Made by a program: the position numbers and the translations under genes. A stretch of 64,000 nucleotides of DNA from Gemmobacter aquarius (GTDB lineage: Bacteria > Pseudomonadota > Alphaproteobacteria > Rhodobacterales > Rhodobacteraceae), in NCBI RefSeq assembly GCF_003060865.1, contig NZ_CP028918.1:1414001-1478000 (forward strand), given 5' to 3'. Below are positions 45,758 to 53,551 of this stretch, piece by piece; position 1 is the stretch's first letter, and each line of letters opens with the position of its first letter. Below the pieces are notes generated by a model. The model was not told the DNA's origin, ran no database searches, and saw only the letters and a list, made by a program, of their open reading frames with translations.

Positions 45758-45805
45758 CCATACTTGCCTTTAATGCGTTGATCTATATGCGGTCTTGGTG
45801 CAGTG

Positions 45806-45826
45806 TGCCTCACAATATGCCACACA
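45806..45826 (+). repeat. Left arm-type sites TGCCTCACA/TGCCACACA
   Basis: Two 9-mers spaced 12 bp apart lie between the left att repeat and the integrase start. The same 9-mer recurs at the right end (49273-49300) with the same 12-bp period and orientation, which fits integrase arm-binding sites. Confidence 0.6.
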
Positions 45827-45841
45827 ATTGGATGAGATACC

Positions 45842-47092
45842 GTGAGAACCAAGAACCACCATCTTCTCAACAGAAAGGGCAACTGGACGTTCAAGATACG
45901 CATTCCCTCGGACCTTGCTCAATCCTACACCGACCGTAGATCAGGATTTCTCGAAGAGTCCCTTAAAACGAGTGACGTTGAGCAAGCACGGGTGATGCGC
46001 GACCAACGACTTAAGCGTTACGATCGGCTTTGGACCGAGATGCGGCTGAAGAACGGTAAGGACGTTATTGGTTCATTCACAGCTCATGAGAGTCAAACAC
46101 CCGATCAGATCGAAGCGACCATCGACCACCTTGCCACTCAACTTGATGACATGGCTATGAAGCGTAGCGCAGGGGGCCACTTCGATGACCTTGATGACGC
46201 ACGGGAAGAGGTGATTGAGAGCGTTGAAGGGGCCGCGCTGTGGCGCAAGATTCAGGTGCTGCGCGGTGACCTGACTCCTCTCGCCCCACTCTGTGAAGCC
46301 TGGCTGGCCACCAAGGGGAAGAAGAGCGCAAAGACGCTGTCCGACTACCGCCTTGCCTTGCGCTTGTTGGTCGATGAGTTCCCCCACAGAGAGAGCGTGA
46401 CATGGGCGAAGGCCCGTAATTTCCTTGCCCGGCTGATGGGCGAGAAGGCAAAGGGGACGGTTGAGAAGTACACCATCGCTTACAAGGGCGTCTGGGAACA
46501 CAACGGATGGGCCACAGAGGCTTCTATGTGGTCCGTGAAGAACATGGACAGCGCAATTCCGACTCTCAAAGTTCGGTCGTATACCGATGACCAGTTCGTG
46601 AAACTGATGGACGGTATAAGGGCCAAAGGGAAACGGAAACTGTGGCTGGCGGTCAAGATCGCCGCGTACAGTGGTGCATCGCTCAGCGGTATCGTCGGTA
46701 TGGAACTGAGGGATTGGGACACGGATCGTCCCAGCCTCTTCCTCCCTGAGACCAAGAAGGAATGGAGGTCTAGGTCCATCCCTTGCCACCCAGCAATTAT
46801 AGCGGATGTCGAGGAATGGGTTGGGGGAAGACTCGCCAATCAGACGATCACCAACCAGTTCTCGGAGATGAAGACCGAACTAGGTTTCGGCAAGGAACAT
46901 CACTTCCACTCCTTCCGCCACTCGGTCGCCAATCGGCTTGAGAACGCGAGGGTTAGTAGCCGAGAGGTCAAGCGGTTGATGGGTCACCTGATCGGGAACA
47001 TCACCTTCGACACGTACAGCGCCGAAGGCTTGGGCTATGAGGTGTTGAACGAAGTGGTCAGGGCAATCCGTTGGCCAGAGGTGACCTACTGA
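45842..47092 (+). CDS. Tyrosine-type site-specific integrase, first catalytic Arg replaced
   Basis: 416 aa from a GTG. An N-terminal DUF6538-like segment (LLNRKGNWTFKIRIPSDL) and a SAM-like core-binding domain (about 150-225) precede the catalytic domain. HSFRHS (H-x-x-R), LMGH and the nucleophile Tyr in FDTYS are present. The region that should read SGARLxE reads SGASLSG, so both the catalytic Arg I and the following Glu are missing. It probably mediated insertion at the tRNA; present activity is doubtful. Codon use is clearly less GC-rich than in the neighbours. Confidence 0.82.
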   Translation: MRTKNHHLLNRKGNWTFKIRIPSDLAQSYTDRRSGFLEESLKTSDVEQARVMRDQRLKRYDRLWTEMRLKNGKDVIGSFTAHESQTPDQIEATIDHLATQLDDMAMKRSAGGHFDDLDDAREEVIESVEGAALWRKIQVLRGDLTPLAPLCEAWLATKGKKSAKTLSDYRLALRLLVDEFPHRESVTWAKARNFLARLMGEKAKGTVEKYTIAYKGVWEHNGWATEASMWSVKNMDSAIPTLKVRSYTDDQFVKLMDGIRAKGKRKLWLAVKIAAYSGASLSGIVGMELRDWDTDRPSLFLPETKKEWRSRSIPCHPAIIADVEEWVGGRLANQTITNQFSEMKTELGFGKEHHFHSFRHSVANRLENARVSSREVKRLMGHLIGNITFDTYSAEGLGYEVLNEVVRAIRWPEVTY

Positions 47093-47640
47093 TCGCCCAT
47101 GACCCTGTACACGCTGGCACGGCCCATCCCAAGGCGCTGGGCGATCTCTGACGCTCCTACGCCTTCTGCCCTGAGGCGCTTGACCTCTTCCGCTTGCGCC
47201 CGTGCCGTGGGCTTACGGCCCTTGTACTTGCCCTCTGCCTTGGCCTTGGCGATGCCCTCGCGCTGACGCTCCAGCATGATCGACCGTTCAAACTCAGCCA
47301 CACCGCCAAGGATGGTCAGCATCAGCTTGCCCGTGGGTGTTGCGGTATCGATCCCCATCCCAAGGATGCGAAGGCTTGCCCCCTTGGTGGTGATACGCTC
47401 CAGCACCTCGAACAGATGAGCAACGGAGCGGGCGAGGCGGTCCAGCTTGGTAACCACCAACACATCCCCTTCGCGCAGGAAGTCCAAGGCTTCTGCCAGC
47501 TTCACACGGTTGACCACATCCACAGAGGAGACCTGTTCCACGAACAGCTTATCAGACCCTGCCTCGGTCAATTCCCGTTGTTGTGCCTCAAGCCCTGCCG
47601 TCTGGTCAGTGGTCGAAGTCCTTGCGTAGCCGATGATCAA
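47086..47640 (-). CDS. Serine recombinase (resolvase/invertase family)
   Basis: 184 aa. The start is taken as TTG 47640 because AGGAGG lies 5 nt upstream and resolvases begin IIGYARTST; a GTG 18 nt upstream is the alternative. The catalytic Ser is in YARTSTTDQ. Conserved Arg residues are in TKLDRLARS, and the FERSIMLERQREG helix and a C-terminal HTH (GVGASEIAQRLGMGRASVYRV) follow. It converges on the integrase with a 7-nt overlap. Possible roles are dimer resolution or inversion, acting on the boxes just upstream. Confidence 0.85.
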   Translation of the reverse strand: MIIGYARTSTTDQTAGLEAQQRELTEAGSDKLFVEQVSSVDVVNRVKLAEALDFLREGDVLVVTKLDRLARSVAHLFEVLERITTKGASLRILGMGIDTATPTGKLMLTILGGVAEFERSIMLERQREGIAKAKAEGKYKGRKPTARAQAEEVKRLRAEGVGASEIAQRLGMGRASVYRVMGDQ

Positions 47641-47650
47641 TGCCGCCTCC

Positions 47651-47794
47651 TGTCTCACATGAATCTAAGACGTTGTGGCGTGACTGTCTCGAAATGTCAA
47701 ACACCATTTCAGTGAGACGCATTTGCGCCGACATGAGACATCCCACAGGACCAAGCCCAATGAGACAGAACAGCCAAGGATGACCCAGTGAGAC
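47651..47794. promoter_or_regulatory. Repeated TGAGAC/GTCTC boxes upstream of the recombinase
   Basis: TGTCTC occurs at 47651 and 47685, and TGAGAC at 47713, 47734, 47761 and 47789, six copies in about 145 nt with spacing of 21-34 nt. The position next to a serine recombinase gene suggests a res-type site or autoregulatory operators. Confidence 0.45.
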
Positions 47795-47799
47795 TAGCC

Positions 47800-48117
47800 T
47801 TACCGTCCTACATCGGCCTTCTTCGCTGATAGCAGGGAAAGGTAGTACCGCCTATGCGCCCGCTGCTTCAGCGCAATGGGGCTGTAGCCGATGAGAAAGC
47901 CAATCACACAAGCCAAGGTCCAGTAGCGACCGACGATAAGACCCTCCGTGTCAATTCCCATCACCATCAACAGGACGAAGGCAGCGAACCAAACGACAGC
48001 CAAGCCCGCAATACCCGTGACCACAGGATTCTGGTTTGGATAAGGCGATGCAATATCGGCAAGGCGCTTTACCTCGGCCAGCTCCTCATCGGTCAGTCTT
48101 CGCTGTGAACCACTCAT
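47800..48117 (-). CDS. Small two-helix membrane protein of the element
   Basis: 105 aa from the ATG at 48117 with GGGG upstream. A charged N-terminus (RRLTDEELAEVKRLADIA) is followed by two helices (VTGIAGLAVVWFAAFVLLMV and YWTLACVIGFLIGYSPIAL) and a basic tail. No family was recognised. It is the only sizeable non-recombination gene of the element. An in-frame upstream extension is possible but lacks support. Confidence 0.6.
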   Translation of the reverse strand: MSGSQRRLTDEELAEVKRLADIASPYPNQNPVVTGIAGLAVVWFAAFVLLMVMGIDTEGLIVGRYWTLACVIGFLIGYSPIALKQRAHRRYYLSLLSAKKADVGR

Positions 48118-48492
48118 GTTCGCCCCGTTTCGATAATCAACAGGTATGACGTAGCGGTACGAACGAGATGTGTAAACGAACGAAAGGTGACCACCCACGG
48201 GGGGGTACTGCGCGGTATGCTATATCTGATTTGCCTTCTCGGATTCTGACCACCAACATCCGGGATCGATTCTGCGCGGCCATAAGCGGCCCAAAGACAG
48301 GGTGTCGTGGGCTGGGCTAGCGCAGGGTGGCCAAATCTCCTAGACGCGCTGTAAGGCGGCTTCTGGGGCCTCTACGGGGATGCTGTGCGCTGGGCTTGCG
48401 GATCGCGGGCAGAACATCGGGGTCACCCAATCCTGAAAGGTGCGGGCCTAAGGCTTGTCGATCATCACCACACGGTCACAAGGCGACGAAGC

Positions 48493-48527
48493 AAAAAAGC
48501 CCCAACGCCTGTGGAGGGCGCTGAGGC
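48493..48527 (-). terminator. Rho-independent terminator, minus strand
   Basis: On the minus strand GCCTCAGCGCC and GGCGTTGGGGC form an 11-position stem (with G-T pairs and a loop of about 7 nt) followed by six T. It implies a leftward transcript crossing 48.5-49.1 kb. Confidence 0.7.
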
Positions 48528-48619
48528 TAGGGCAGACAAGGATGGGAAGCTGACCAGTTCGACCAACAGGGACCGACTGACCACGACCACCAGCAACGGT
48601 GATTGGGGATGACCATCAT
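48527..48619 (-). CDS. Possible 30-aa Trp-rich peptide ahead of a terminator
   Basis: ATG 48619 opens a 30-codon frame containing five Trp (HRCWWSWSVGPCWSNW). Its stop codon touches the terminator stem. The layout resembles a leader peptide or attenuator, but there is no good ribosome site and no trp gene nearby. It may be chance. Confidence 0.2.
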   Translation of the reverse strand: MMVIPNHRCWWSWSVGPCWSNWSASHPCLP

Positions 48620-48653
48620 CAAGGACAGAGCCTAGGAGCCATCATGTGCTTCT

Positions 48654-48693
48654 CCTCATGCTTCCCGTGGGAGAAGACACTGGAAGCATGAGG
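48654..48693. repeat. Inverted repeat CCTCATGCTTCC / GGAAGCATGAGG
   Basis: Perfect 12-bp arms with a 16-nt loop, flanked by an outer ATGTG/CACAT pair. There is no T-run, so it is more likely a protein or RNA structure than a terminator. Confidence 0.55.
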
Positions 48694-48984
48694 GGATCAC
48701 ATGGTCATCCTAGGTCATGACCTAAGAGTACTCTTATTGATGATGATTATGGTAGGTATGGCTTAGGGGAGGTCAGAGATCATCCAGATCATCCCCTGTG
48801 GTCATCACAGGTCATCATCTGATCATCCTCTGGGCCTCTCTCCCCCTATCAACTTATTGGGGGTAAATGTGGGTCTGGTCCGCACATGCCCGACCAAGGC
48901 TTTACACTGCTGGGCGCTGGGCATGGAAAAGGGGGGTACCAGATCAAACCTGACACCGCCCCATCTCACGCCCTGGGGCTTGCC

Positions 48985-49134
48985 TCAGGTGTGCTTTGTG
49001 ACCTGCCAAGGATCGACCACAAGACCACACGCACGGGACAGGCAAAGCTCGCCAAGCAGGGGCAAGCGGACATAAAGCCCACCCTCCAGCGCCACCGTCA
49101 CCCGATACCGACCACGACCGACATTCAACAGCAT
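48985..49134 (-). CDS. Small 49-aa protein of the element
   Basis: ATG 49134 is preceded by AGGAGG at an 8-nt distance. The product (MLLNVGRGRYRVTVALEGGL to VVDPWQVTKHT) looks like a compact beta-rich protein, possibly an excisionase-sized or regulatory factor. No family was recognised. It is the first gene on the leftward transcript that ends at the terminator near 48.5 kb. Confidence 0.5.
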   Translation of the reverse strand: MLLNVGRGRYRVTVALEGGLYVRLPLLGELCLSRACGLVVDPWQVTKHT

Positions 49135-49272
49135 CCCTGTCCCTCCTGAGTTGGATGGAAGCAAAAGACACTATCCCGTCCATCAGGACAAATAACGAAT
49201 AATTTCAATTACTTGTGGGTAAATTGCACATGTGGCGCTGGGCGGGCGAGTCGGCCTAAGGGCGATCAGTCT

Positions 49273-49300
49273 TGCCACACATTTTGCCACACATTTTGCC
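49273..49300 (+). repeat. Right arm-type sites (TGCCACACA repeats)
   Basis: TGCCACACA at 49273 and 49285 and a partial TGCC at 49297 repeat every 12 bp, matching the left-end copies at 45806-45826. They lie 56-83 nt inside the right att repeat. Confidence 0.6.
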
Positions 49301-49355
49301 TTGAAACGTGACGGCGCTCGGAGGCTAAGGTATTGATTTCACGGTAAAAATAAAT

Positions 49356-49373
49356 TGTGGTAGGCCCGGAGGG
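49356..49373. repeat. Right attachment-site repeat (within the tRNA 3' end)
   Basis: Second copy of the 18-bp direct repeat. It covers the CCA, discriminator, acceptor stem 3' strand and part of the T-stem of the tRNA, so the tRNA stays intact after integration. Confidence 0.85.
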
Positions 49374-49433
49374 ACTCGAACCCCCAACCAAGGCGTTATG
49401 AGCGCCCTGCTCTAACCGTTGAGCTACAGGCCC
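49356..49433 (-). tRNA. tRNA with CAU anticodon, probably tRNA-Ile2 (or tRNA-Met)
   Basis: The minus strand folds as a cloverleaf beginning GGGCCTGTAGCTCA and ending in encoded CCA. The anticodon loop is CTCATAA on a GGGCG/CGCCT stem. The GGTTAGAGC D-arm and CTCATAA context resemble the tRNA-Ile2 species whose CAU is modified to lysidine; elongator Met cannot be excluded. A run of seven G before TTCGAGT makes the variable loop about 7 nt if the T-stem is 5 bp. It is the integration target of the element. Confidence 0.85.
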
Positions 49434-49566
49434 ACGCAGGATTGGTTACGCAAGAGCGGCGGCAGGGTCAAGCCTCGTGCCCGCTTGCGAAGAGGGACGG
49501 ATTGCGAAGAAGGGCGCAATGGTCTAAGCGGCCCCCCATCAGCGTGCATCCTGCAAGGAGTGATCC

Positions 49567-50604
49567 ATGACGAACGGCCTTACCTATGCTCAGGCAGGTG
49601 TGGACATCGACGCAGGCAACGCGCTGGTCGAACGGATCAAACCGGCGGCCAAGCGCACGGCGCGGTCGGGCAGCATGTCGGGCCTTGGCGGGTTCGGCGC
49701 GCTTTTCGACCTTAGGGCCGCCGGCTACAGCGATCCGATCCTTGTCGCGGCAACCGACGGGGTGGGCACCAAACTGCGCATCGCCATAGACACCGGCAAT
49801 GTCGACACGATCGGCATCGACCTTGTGGCGATGTGCGTGAACGATCTGGTCTGCCAAGGGGCCGAGCCGCTGCTCTTTCTCGACTATTTCGCCACCGGCA
49901 AGCTCGATGTCGATCAGGCCACCCGCATCATCAACGGCATCGCTGCGGGCTGCGAGGCATCGGGCTGCGCCTTGATCGGCGGCGAGACCGCCGAAATGCC
50001 GGGCATGTATCACAAGGGCGACTTCGACCTTGCCGGTTTCGCCGTCGGCGCGATGGAGCGCGGCGCCGACCTGCCTGCAGGGGTTGTCGAAGGTGACGTG
50101 CTGCTGGGCCTTGCTTCGGACGGGGTGCATTCCAACGGTTACAGCTTCGTCCGCAAGGTCGTCGAACTGTCGGGCCTGTCATGGGATGCGGCATCCCCCT
50201 TTGGTGACGGCACCCTGGGCGAGGCACTGCTTGCCCCGACCCGCCTTTACGTCAAACAGGCGCTTGCCGCGATCAGGGCAGGCGGCGTGCATGCGCTGGC
50301 CCATATCACCGGCGGCGGGCTGACCGAAAACCCGCCCCGCGTGCTGCCTGATGGCCTCGCCTGCGAGATCGACCTGACGGCTTGGACCCTGCCGCCTGTG
50401 TTCCGCTGGCTCGCTACCACTGCGAATATCGCGGAATCAGAGATGCTCAAATCCTTCAACTGCGGCATCGGCATGATGCTGGTGGTTTCTGCCGACCGCG
50501 CCGAAGACCTGACCGCGCTGCTGCGTGACGCGGGCGAGACCGTCGTCACCCTCGGTCGCGTGGTCGAAGGCGAAGGCGTGATTTACAAAGGCCAGCTGGT
50601 GTGA
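49567..50604 (+). CDS. purM: Phosphoribosylformylglycinamidine cyclo-ligase (AIR synthetase)
   Basis: 345 aa, full-length PurM. Motifs are [41 protein letters not shown] and ITGGGLTEN. It makes aminoimidazole ribotide from FGAM in purine synthesis. AAGGAG lies 7 nt upstream of the ATG. The stop overlaps the purN start (GTGA). Confidence 0.95.
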   Translation: MTNGLTYAQAGVDIDAGNALVERIKPAAKRTARSGSMSGLGGFGALFDLRAAGYSDPILVAATDGVGTKLRIAIDTGNVDTIGIDLVAMCVNDLVCQGAEPLLFLDYFATGKLDVDQATRIINGIAAGCEASGCALIGGETAEMPGMYHKGDFDLAGFAVGAMERGADLPAGVVEGDVLLGLASDGVHSNGYSFVRKVVELSGLSWDAASPFGDGTLGEALLAPTRLYVKQALAAIRAGGVHALAHITGGGLTENPPRVLPDGLACEIDLTAWTLPPVFRWLATTANIAESEMLKSFNCGIGMMLVVSADRAEDLTALLRDAGETVVTLGRVVEGEGVIYKGQLV

Positions 50605-51188
50605 AAGCCCGCGTCGCCATCCTGATTTCCGGTGGCGGCTCGAACATGCTGGCGCTGCTGGCCGACATGGCGCAGGGCGACCATCCCGCCACGCCGGTTC
50701 TGGTGGCCTCGAACGACCCGCTGGCGGGCGGTCTGGCAAAGGCTGCAAGCCTCGGCGTGCCGACCGCCGCTGTCAGCCACCGCGGGCTTGCGCGTGATGC
50801 GTTCGAGGCGTCCCTGCTTGAGCCGATCCTCGCCGCCAAACCCGACATCCTGCTGCTCGCCGGTTTCATGCGCGTCCTGACCCCCGGTTTCGTTCACCGC
50901 TTCGCAGGCCGGATGCTGAACATCCACCCCTCGCTCTTGCCGAAATACCCCGGCTTGCACACCCATCAACGCGCCATCGATGCAGGTGACACCCAAGCGG
51001 GCTGCACCGTGCACCTCGTCACCCCCGTGCTCGACGATGGCCCGATCCTCGGTCAGGCCTGCGTCCCCATCCTTGCGGGCGACACCGCAGGCACCCTCGC
51101 CGCCCGCGTTCTGGTGCAGGAACACCGCCTTTACCCCGCCGTCCTGCGCCGCTTTGCCACGGGCGACCGGACCCCGCTCCTTGCCTGA
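50601..51188 (+). CDS. purN: Phosphoribosylglycinamide formyltransferase
   Basis: 195 aa from a GTG overlapping purM. The active-site motifs are present: [40 protein letters not shown] (catalytic Asn and His) and the later Asp region [12 protein letters not shown]. It formylates GAR with 10-formyl-THF. purMN pairing is normal for the group. Confidence 0.94.
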   Translation: MKARVAILISGGGSNMLALLADMAQGDHPATPVLVASNDPLAGGLAKAASLGVPTAAVSHRGLARDAFEASLLEPILAAKPDILLLAGFMRVLTPGFVHRFAGRMLNIHPSLLPKYPGLHTHQRAIDAGDTQAGCTVHLVTPVLDDGPILGQACVPILAGDTAGTLAARVLVQEHRLYPAVLRRFATGDRTPLLA

Positions 51189-51225
51189 GCCCCGTTCACC
51201 CTTGGCTGAAATACTCCACGGGGGT

Positions 51226-51246
51226 GCGGGGGTGTGAAACCCCCGC
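51226..51246. terminator. Hairpin GCGGGGGT-GTGAA-ACCCCCGC after purN
   Basis: Perfect 8-bp stem with a 5-nt loop, preceded by CTGAAATACTCCACGGGGG. No U-tract follows. A similar module precedes the cobT 3' end, so it may be a dispersed intergenic element. Confidence 0.45.
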
Positions 51247-51367
51247 TTCGCGCGATCAGCCTTCGGCCCGACCCCGCACAGACCAAACCCTTTTAATTTC
51301 CCCACGAATCGTTATAGCGGAACCTGCGGGATGACCCCGTGCCCCCTTTGGCCCGATCGGAAGGCAT

Positions 51368-52525
51368 ATGCGCACCATCACCACGACCGAAGACCTCGCC
51401 GCCTTCTGCGAAGCTGCGAAGACGCAGCCCTACGTCACCATCGACACAGAGTTCCTGCGCGAGCGGACCTATTGGTCCAAGCTGTGCCTGATCCAGATGG
51501 CGCTTCCGGGCAAGGACGGCGATGCCGTGCTGGTCGACCCGATCGAGGGCGACAAGATGTCGATGGAACCGCTTTACGACCTGTTTCGTCACCGCGCGAC
51601 GGTCAAGGTGTTCCACGCCGCACGGCAAGACCTCGAAATCTTCTTCGTCGAAGGCAATGTCTTTCCCGAACCGCTGTTCGACACGCAGGTCGCTGCGATG
51701 GTCTGCGGTTTCGGCGAACAGGTCGGCTACGAGACCTTGGTTAAGAAAATCGCCCGCGAAAACCTCGACAAGACCTCGCGCTTTACCGATTGGTCGCGCC
51801 GCCCGCTGACCACGGCGCAGGCAGAATATGCGCTGGCCGACGTGACCCACCTGCGCGAAATCTACGAATGGCTTTCCGCCCAGTTGGCCAAGAACGGCCG
51901 CACCAAATGGGTCGACGAGGAATTGGGCATCCTGACCGATCCCGCCACCTATACCGTCCACCCCGAAGAGGCATGGCTGCGCGTGAAAACCCGCACCACC
52001 TCGGGCCGCTTCCTTGCCATCGTCAAGGCGCTTGCCCGTTTCCGCGAGGATTACGCCCAGAAACACAACGTCCCGCGCAGCCGCGTGATGAAGGATGACG
52101 CGCTTCTGGAACTCGCCTCGACCCGGCCCACGACAACCGAAGAACTCGGCCGCTCGCGGCTTTTGCTGCGCGAAGGCAGGAAGCCCGAAATCGCCGACGG
52201 TATACTTGCCGCCGTGAAAGAGGGACTCGAGATGAAGCCCGAAGACATGCCCAAACCAGATCTCAGCCGCGACCAGTTGCAGGTCAATCCCGCTTTGGCC
52301 GACCTGTTGCGCGTGCTTTTGAAGGCGAAATCCGAACAGCTTGGCGTCGCGGCAAAGCTGATCGCCAACGCGTCGGACCTCGATGCCATTGCGGCGGGCG
52401 AACGTCAGGTCGAAGCGCTTTCGGGCTGGCGGGCCGAGGCGTTCGGCGATGACGCGATGCGACTTTGCCGTGGTGAAATCGCACTGTCTGCCAAAGGCAC
52501 CGAAGTCAGGGTCGTCCGGCTTTAG
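51368..52525 (+). CDS. rnd: Ribonuclease D
   Basis: 385 aa. DEDD exonuclease domain with TIDTEFLRE (Exo I), FHAARQDLEIF (Exo II) and AQAEYALADVTHL (Exo III with Tyr). HRDC-type helical domains follow to the C-terminus. It trims tRNA and structured RNA 3' ends. GGAAGG precedes the ATG. It converges on the lipoprotein gene with a 4-nt overlap. Confidence 0.93.
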   Translation: MRTITTTEDLAAFCEAAKTQPYVTIDTEFLRERTYWSKLCLIQMALPGKDGDAVLVDPIEGDKMSMEPLYDLFRHRATVKVFHAARQDLEIFFVEGNVFPEPLFDTQVAAMVCGFGEQVGYETLVKKIARENLDKTSRFTDWSRRPLTTAQAEYALADVTHLREIYEWLSAQLAKNGRTKWVDEELGILTDPATYTVHPEEAWLRVKTRTTSGRFLAIVKALARFREDYAQKHNVPRSRVMKDDALLELASTRPTTTEELGRSRLLLREGRKPEIADGILAAVKEGLEMKPEDMPKPDLSRDQLQVNPALADLLRVLLKAKSEQLGVAAKLIANASDLDAIAAGERQVEALSGWRAEAFGDDAMRLCRGEIALSAKGTEVRVVRL

Positions 52526-52974
52526 CGCCGTGACGACCGCGCATTCGTGGCACCTTGCACCACGATCTCGCGCACGCCGTCCAGTTTTTGCGGTGAAATC
52601 GACACAGCAACGGTCACTTCGCGTGATTGCGGCGTGCCGACCGGCGTGTCGGTGACCGGCGCGAAGACGCGGAAATCATAGACCAGAACCCCGTTCTCGT
52701 CCAAAGGCCGCGCCACCAGTTCCGCGTTCCACCAGCCTTGGGTCGGCATCCGCCCCGTGGCGCGGATCAAGGCCCCCGCCGAATAGGGCAAAACCTGCAT
52801 ATCGATCACTTCCGCCGCCAGATCGCGGGTTTCGGCCTTTTCGGCCGTCAGCACGATGGATTCGCGCGGTTCCGACTTTGTGAACCAGTTGAACGGGTTC
52901 AACTTCGATTTCGCGACAAAGCCGCATCCGGTCAGCGAAAGCGCCAGCATCGCGGCAAGCAAAACTCGTGTCAT
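52522..52974 (-). CDS. Putative lipoprotein
   Basis: 150 aa from ATG 52974. The signal peptide MTRVLLAAMLALSLTGCGF carries a clear lipobox (LTGC). The mature part (KLNPFNWFTKSEPRE; QVLPYSAGALIRATG; VTVAVSISPQKLDGV) has an immunoglobulin-like beta pattern. No function is known to me. A longer upstream reading exists but the lipobox fixes the start. Confidence 0.75.
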   Translation of the reverse strand: MTRVLLAAMLALSLTGCGFVAKSKLNPFNWFTKSEPRESIVLTAEKAETRDLAAEVIDMQVLPYSAGALIRATGRMPTQGWWNAELVARPLDENGVLVYDFRVFAPVTDTPVGTPQSREVTVAVSISPQKLDGVREIVVQGATNARSSRR

Positions 52975-53134
52975 CGCGCATCCCCTGTTCGTTGCCCATT
53001 GGGTAGCCCATTGGCGGCGCTTTGAAAAGCACCTCAAGCGGCCTTGCCCAAAAGCAGAACGACAGGGCAGGGCGCAGGGCTGGACCTTTGCCCCCCCGAA
53101 GACTAGGTAAAGCGCCGTATCAAAGGGATCTGCC

Positions 53135-53551
53135 ATGGCAACCGAAGCCTTCAACGACCTTGCCGAAACCTTCGAATTCCTCGACGACTGGGAAGACCGT
53201 TACCGCCATGTCATCGAACTGGGCAAAGCCTTTCCCCCGATGGAAGACGCGCTGAAGGTGCCCGCAACCAAGGTGCAGGGCTGCGCCAGCCAAGTCTGGA
53301 TCCAGCCGATGATCGACGGCGGTCGCTACGATTTTCAGGGCGACAGCGACGCGATGATTGTCAAGGGCCTGATCGCGGTGCTTCACACCCTTTATGCAGG
53401 CGTTCCGGTGGCCGATATCGCCCGCATCGACGCCCCCGCCGAACTCGCCCGACTGGGGCTGACCGACCATCTGTCGGCGCAACGCTCGAACGGCCTGCGG
53501 TCGATGGTCGAACGCATCCAGAAAACCGCCGCCGAAGCGCAGGCCCGCTAG
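53135..53551 (+). CDS. sufE: SufE family Fe-S cluster assembly protein
   Basis: 138 aa. The conserved sulfur-accepting Cys lies in KVQGCASQVW, with LDDWEDRYRHVIELGK before it. SufE takes persulfide from the cysteine desulfurase SufS and passes it to the Fe-S scaffold. It stands alone here, without suf operon genes. Confidence 0.9.
   Translation: MATEAFNDLAETFEFLDDWEDRYRHVIELGKAFPPMEDALKVPATKVQGCASQVWIQPMIDGGRYDFQGDSDAMIVKGLIAVLHTLYAGVPVADIARIDAPAELARLGLTDHLSAQRSNGLRSMVERIQKTAAEAQAR

Larger units (their letters stand above)
48118..48984. other. Non-coding, structured part of the element
   Basis: About 870 nt without a convincing larger gene on either strand. It contains a minus-strand terminator (48493-48527), a 12-bp inverted repeat (48654-48693), the palindrome TAGGTCATGACCTA (48711-48724), an AT-rich patch (48728-48760) and several RTCATC repeats (48778-48827). 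This could be an origin, a regulatory RNA or a decayed region. Confidence 0.5.
45726..49373. mobile_element. Small integrative element at a CAU tRNA gene
   Basis: The element is bounded by perfect 18-bp direct repeats (45726-45743 and 49356-49373). The right copy is the 3' end of the tRNA, the usual target of tyrosine integrases. The interior (about 3.6 kb) is clearly less GC-rich than the flanks. It carries an integrase, a serine recombinase, a small membrane protein, a 49-aa protein and structured non-coding DNA. There are no phage structural, conjugation or obvious cargo genes. It may be a satellite or a decayed island. Confidence 0.82.

Noticed and set aside
48385-48612. Plus-strand 75-codon frame in the element
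   Set aside because: No ribosome site, unusual composition (Thr/Arg/His), and it overlaps a minus-strand terminator.
48886-49149. Plus-strand 87-codon frame in the element
   Set aside because: Opposite the 49-aa frame, which has a strong ribosome site; no family features.
45726-49373. Prophage
   Set aside because: No capsid, tail, packaging or lysis genes; only recombination genes and small proteins.
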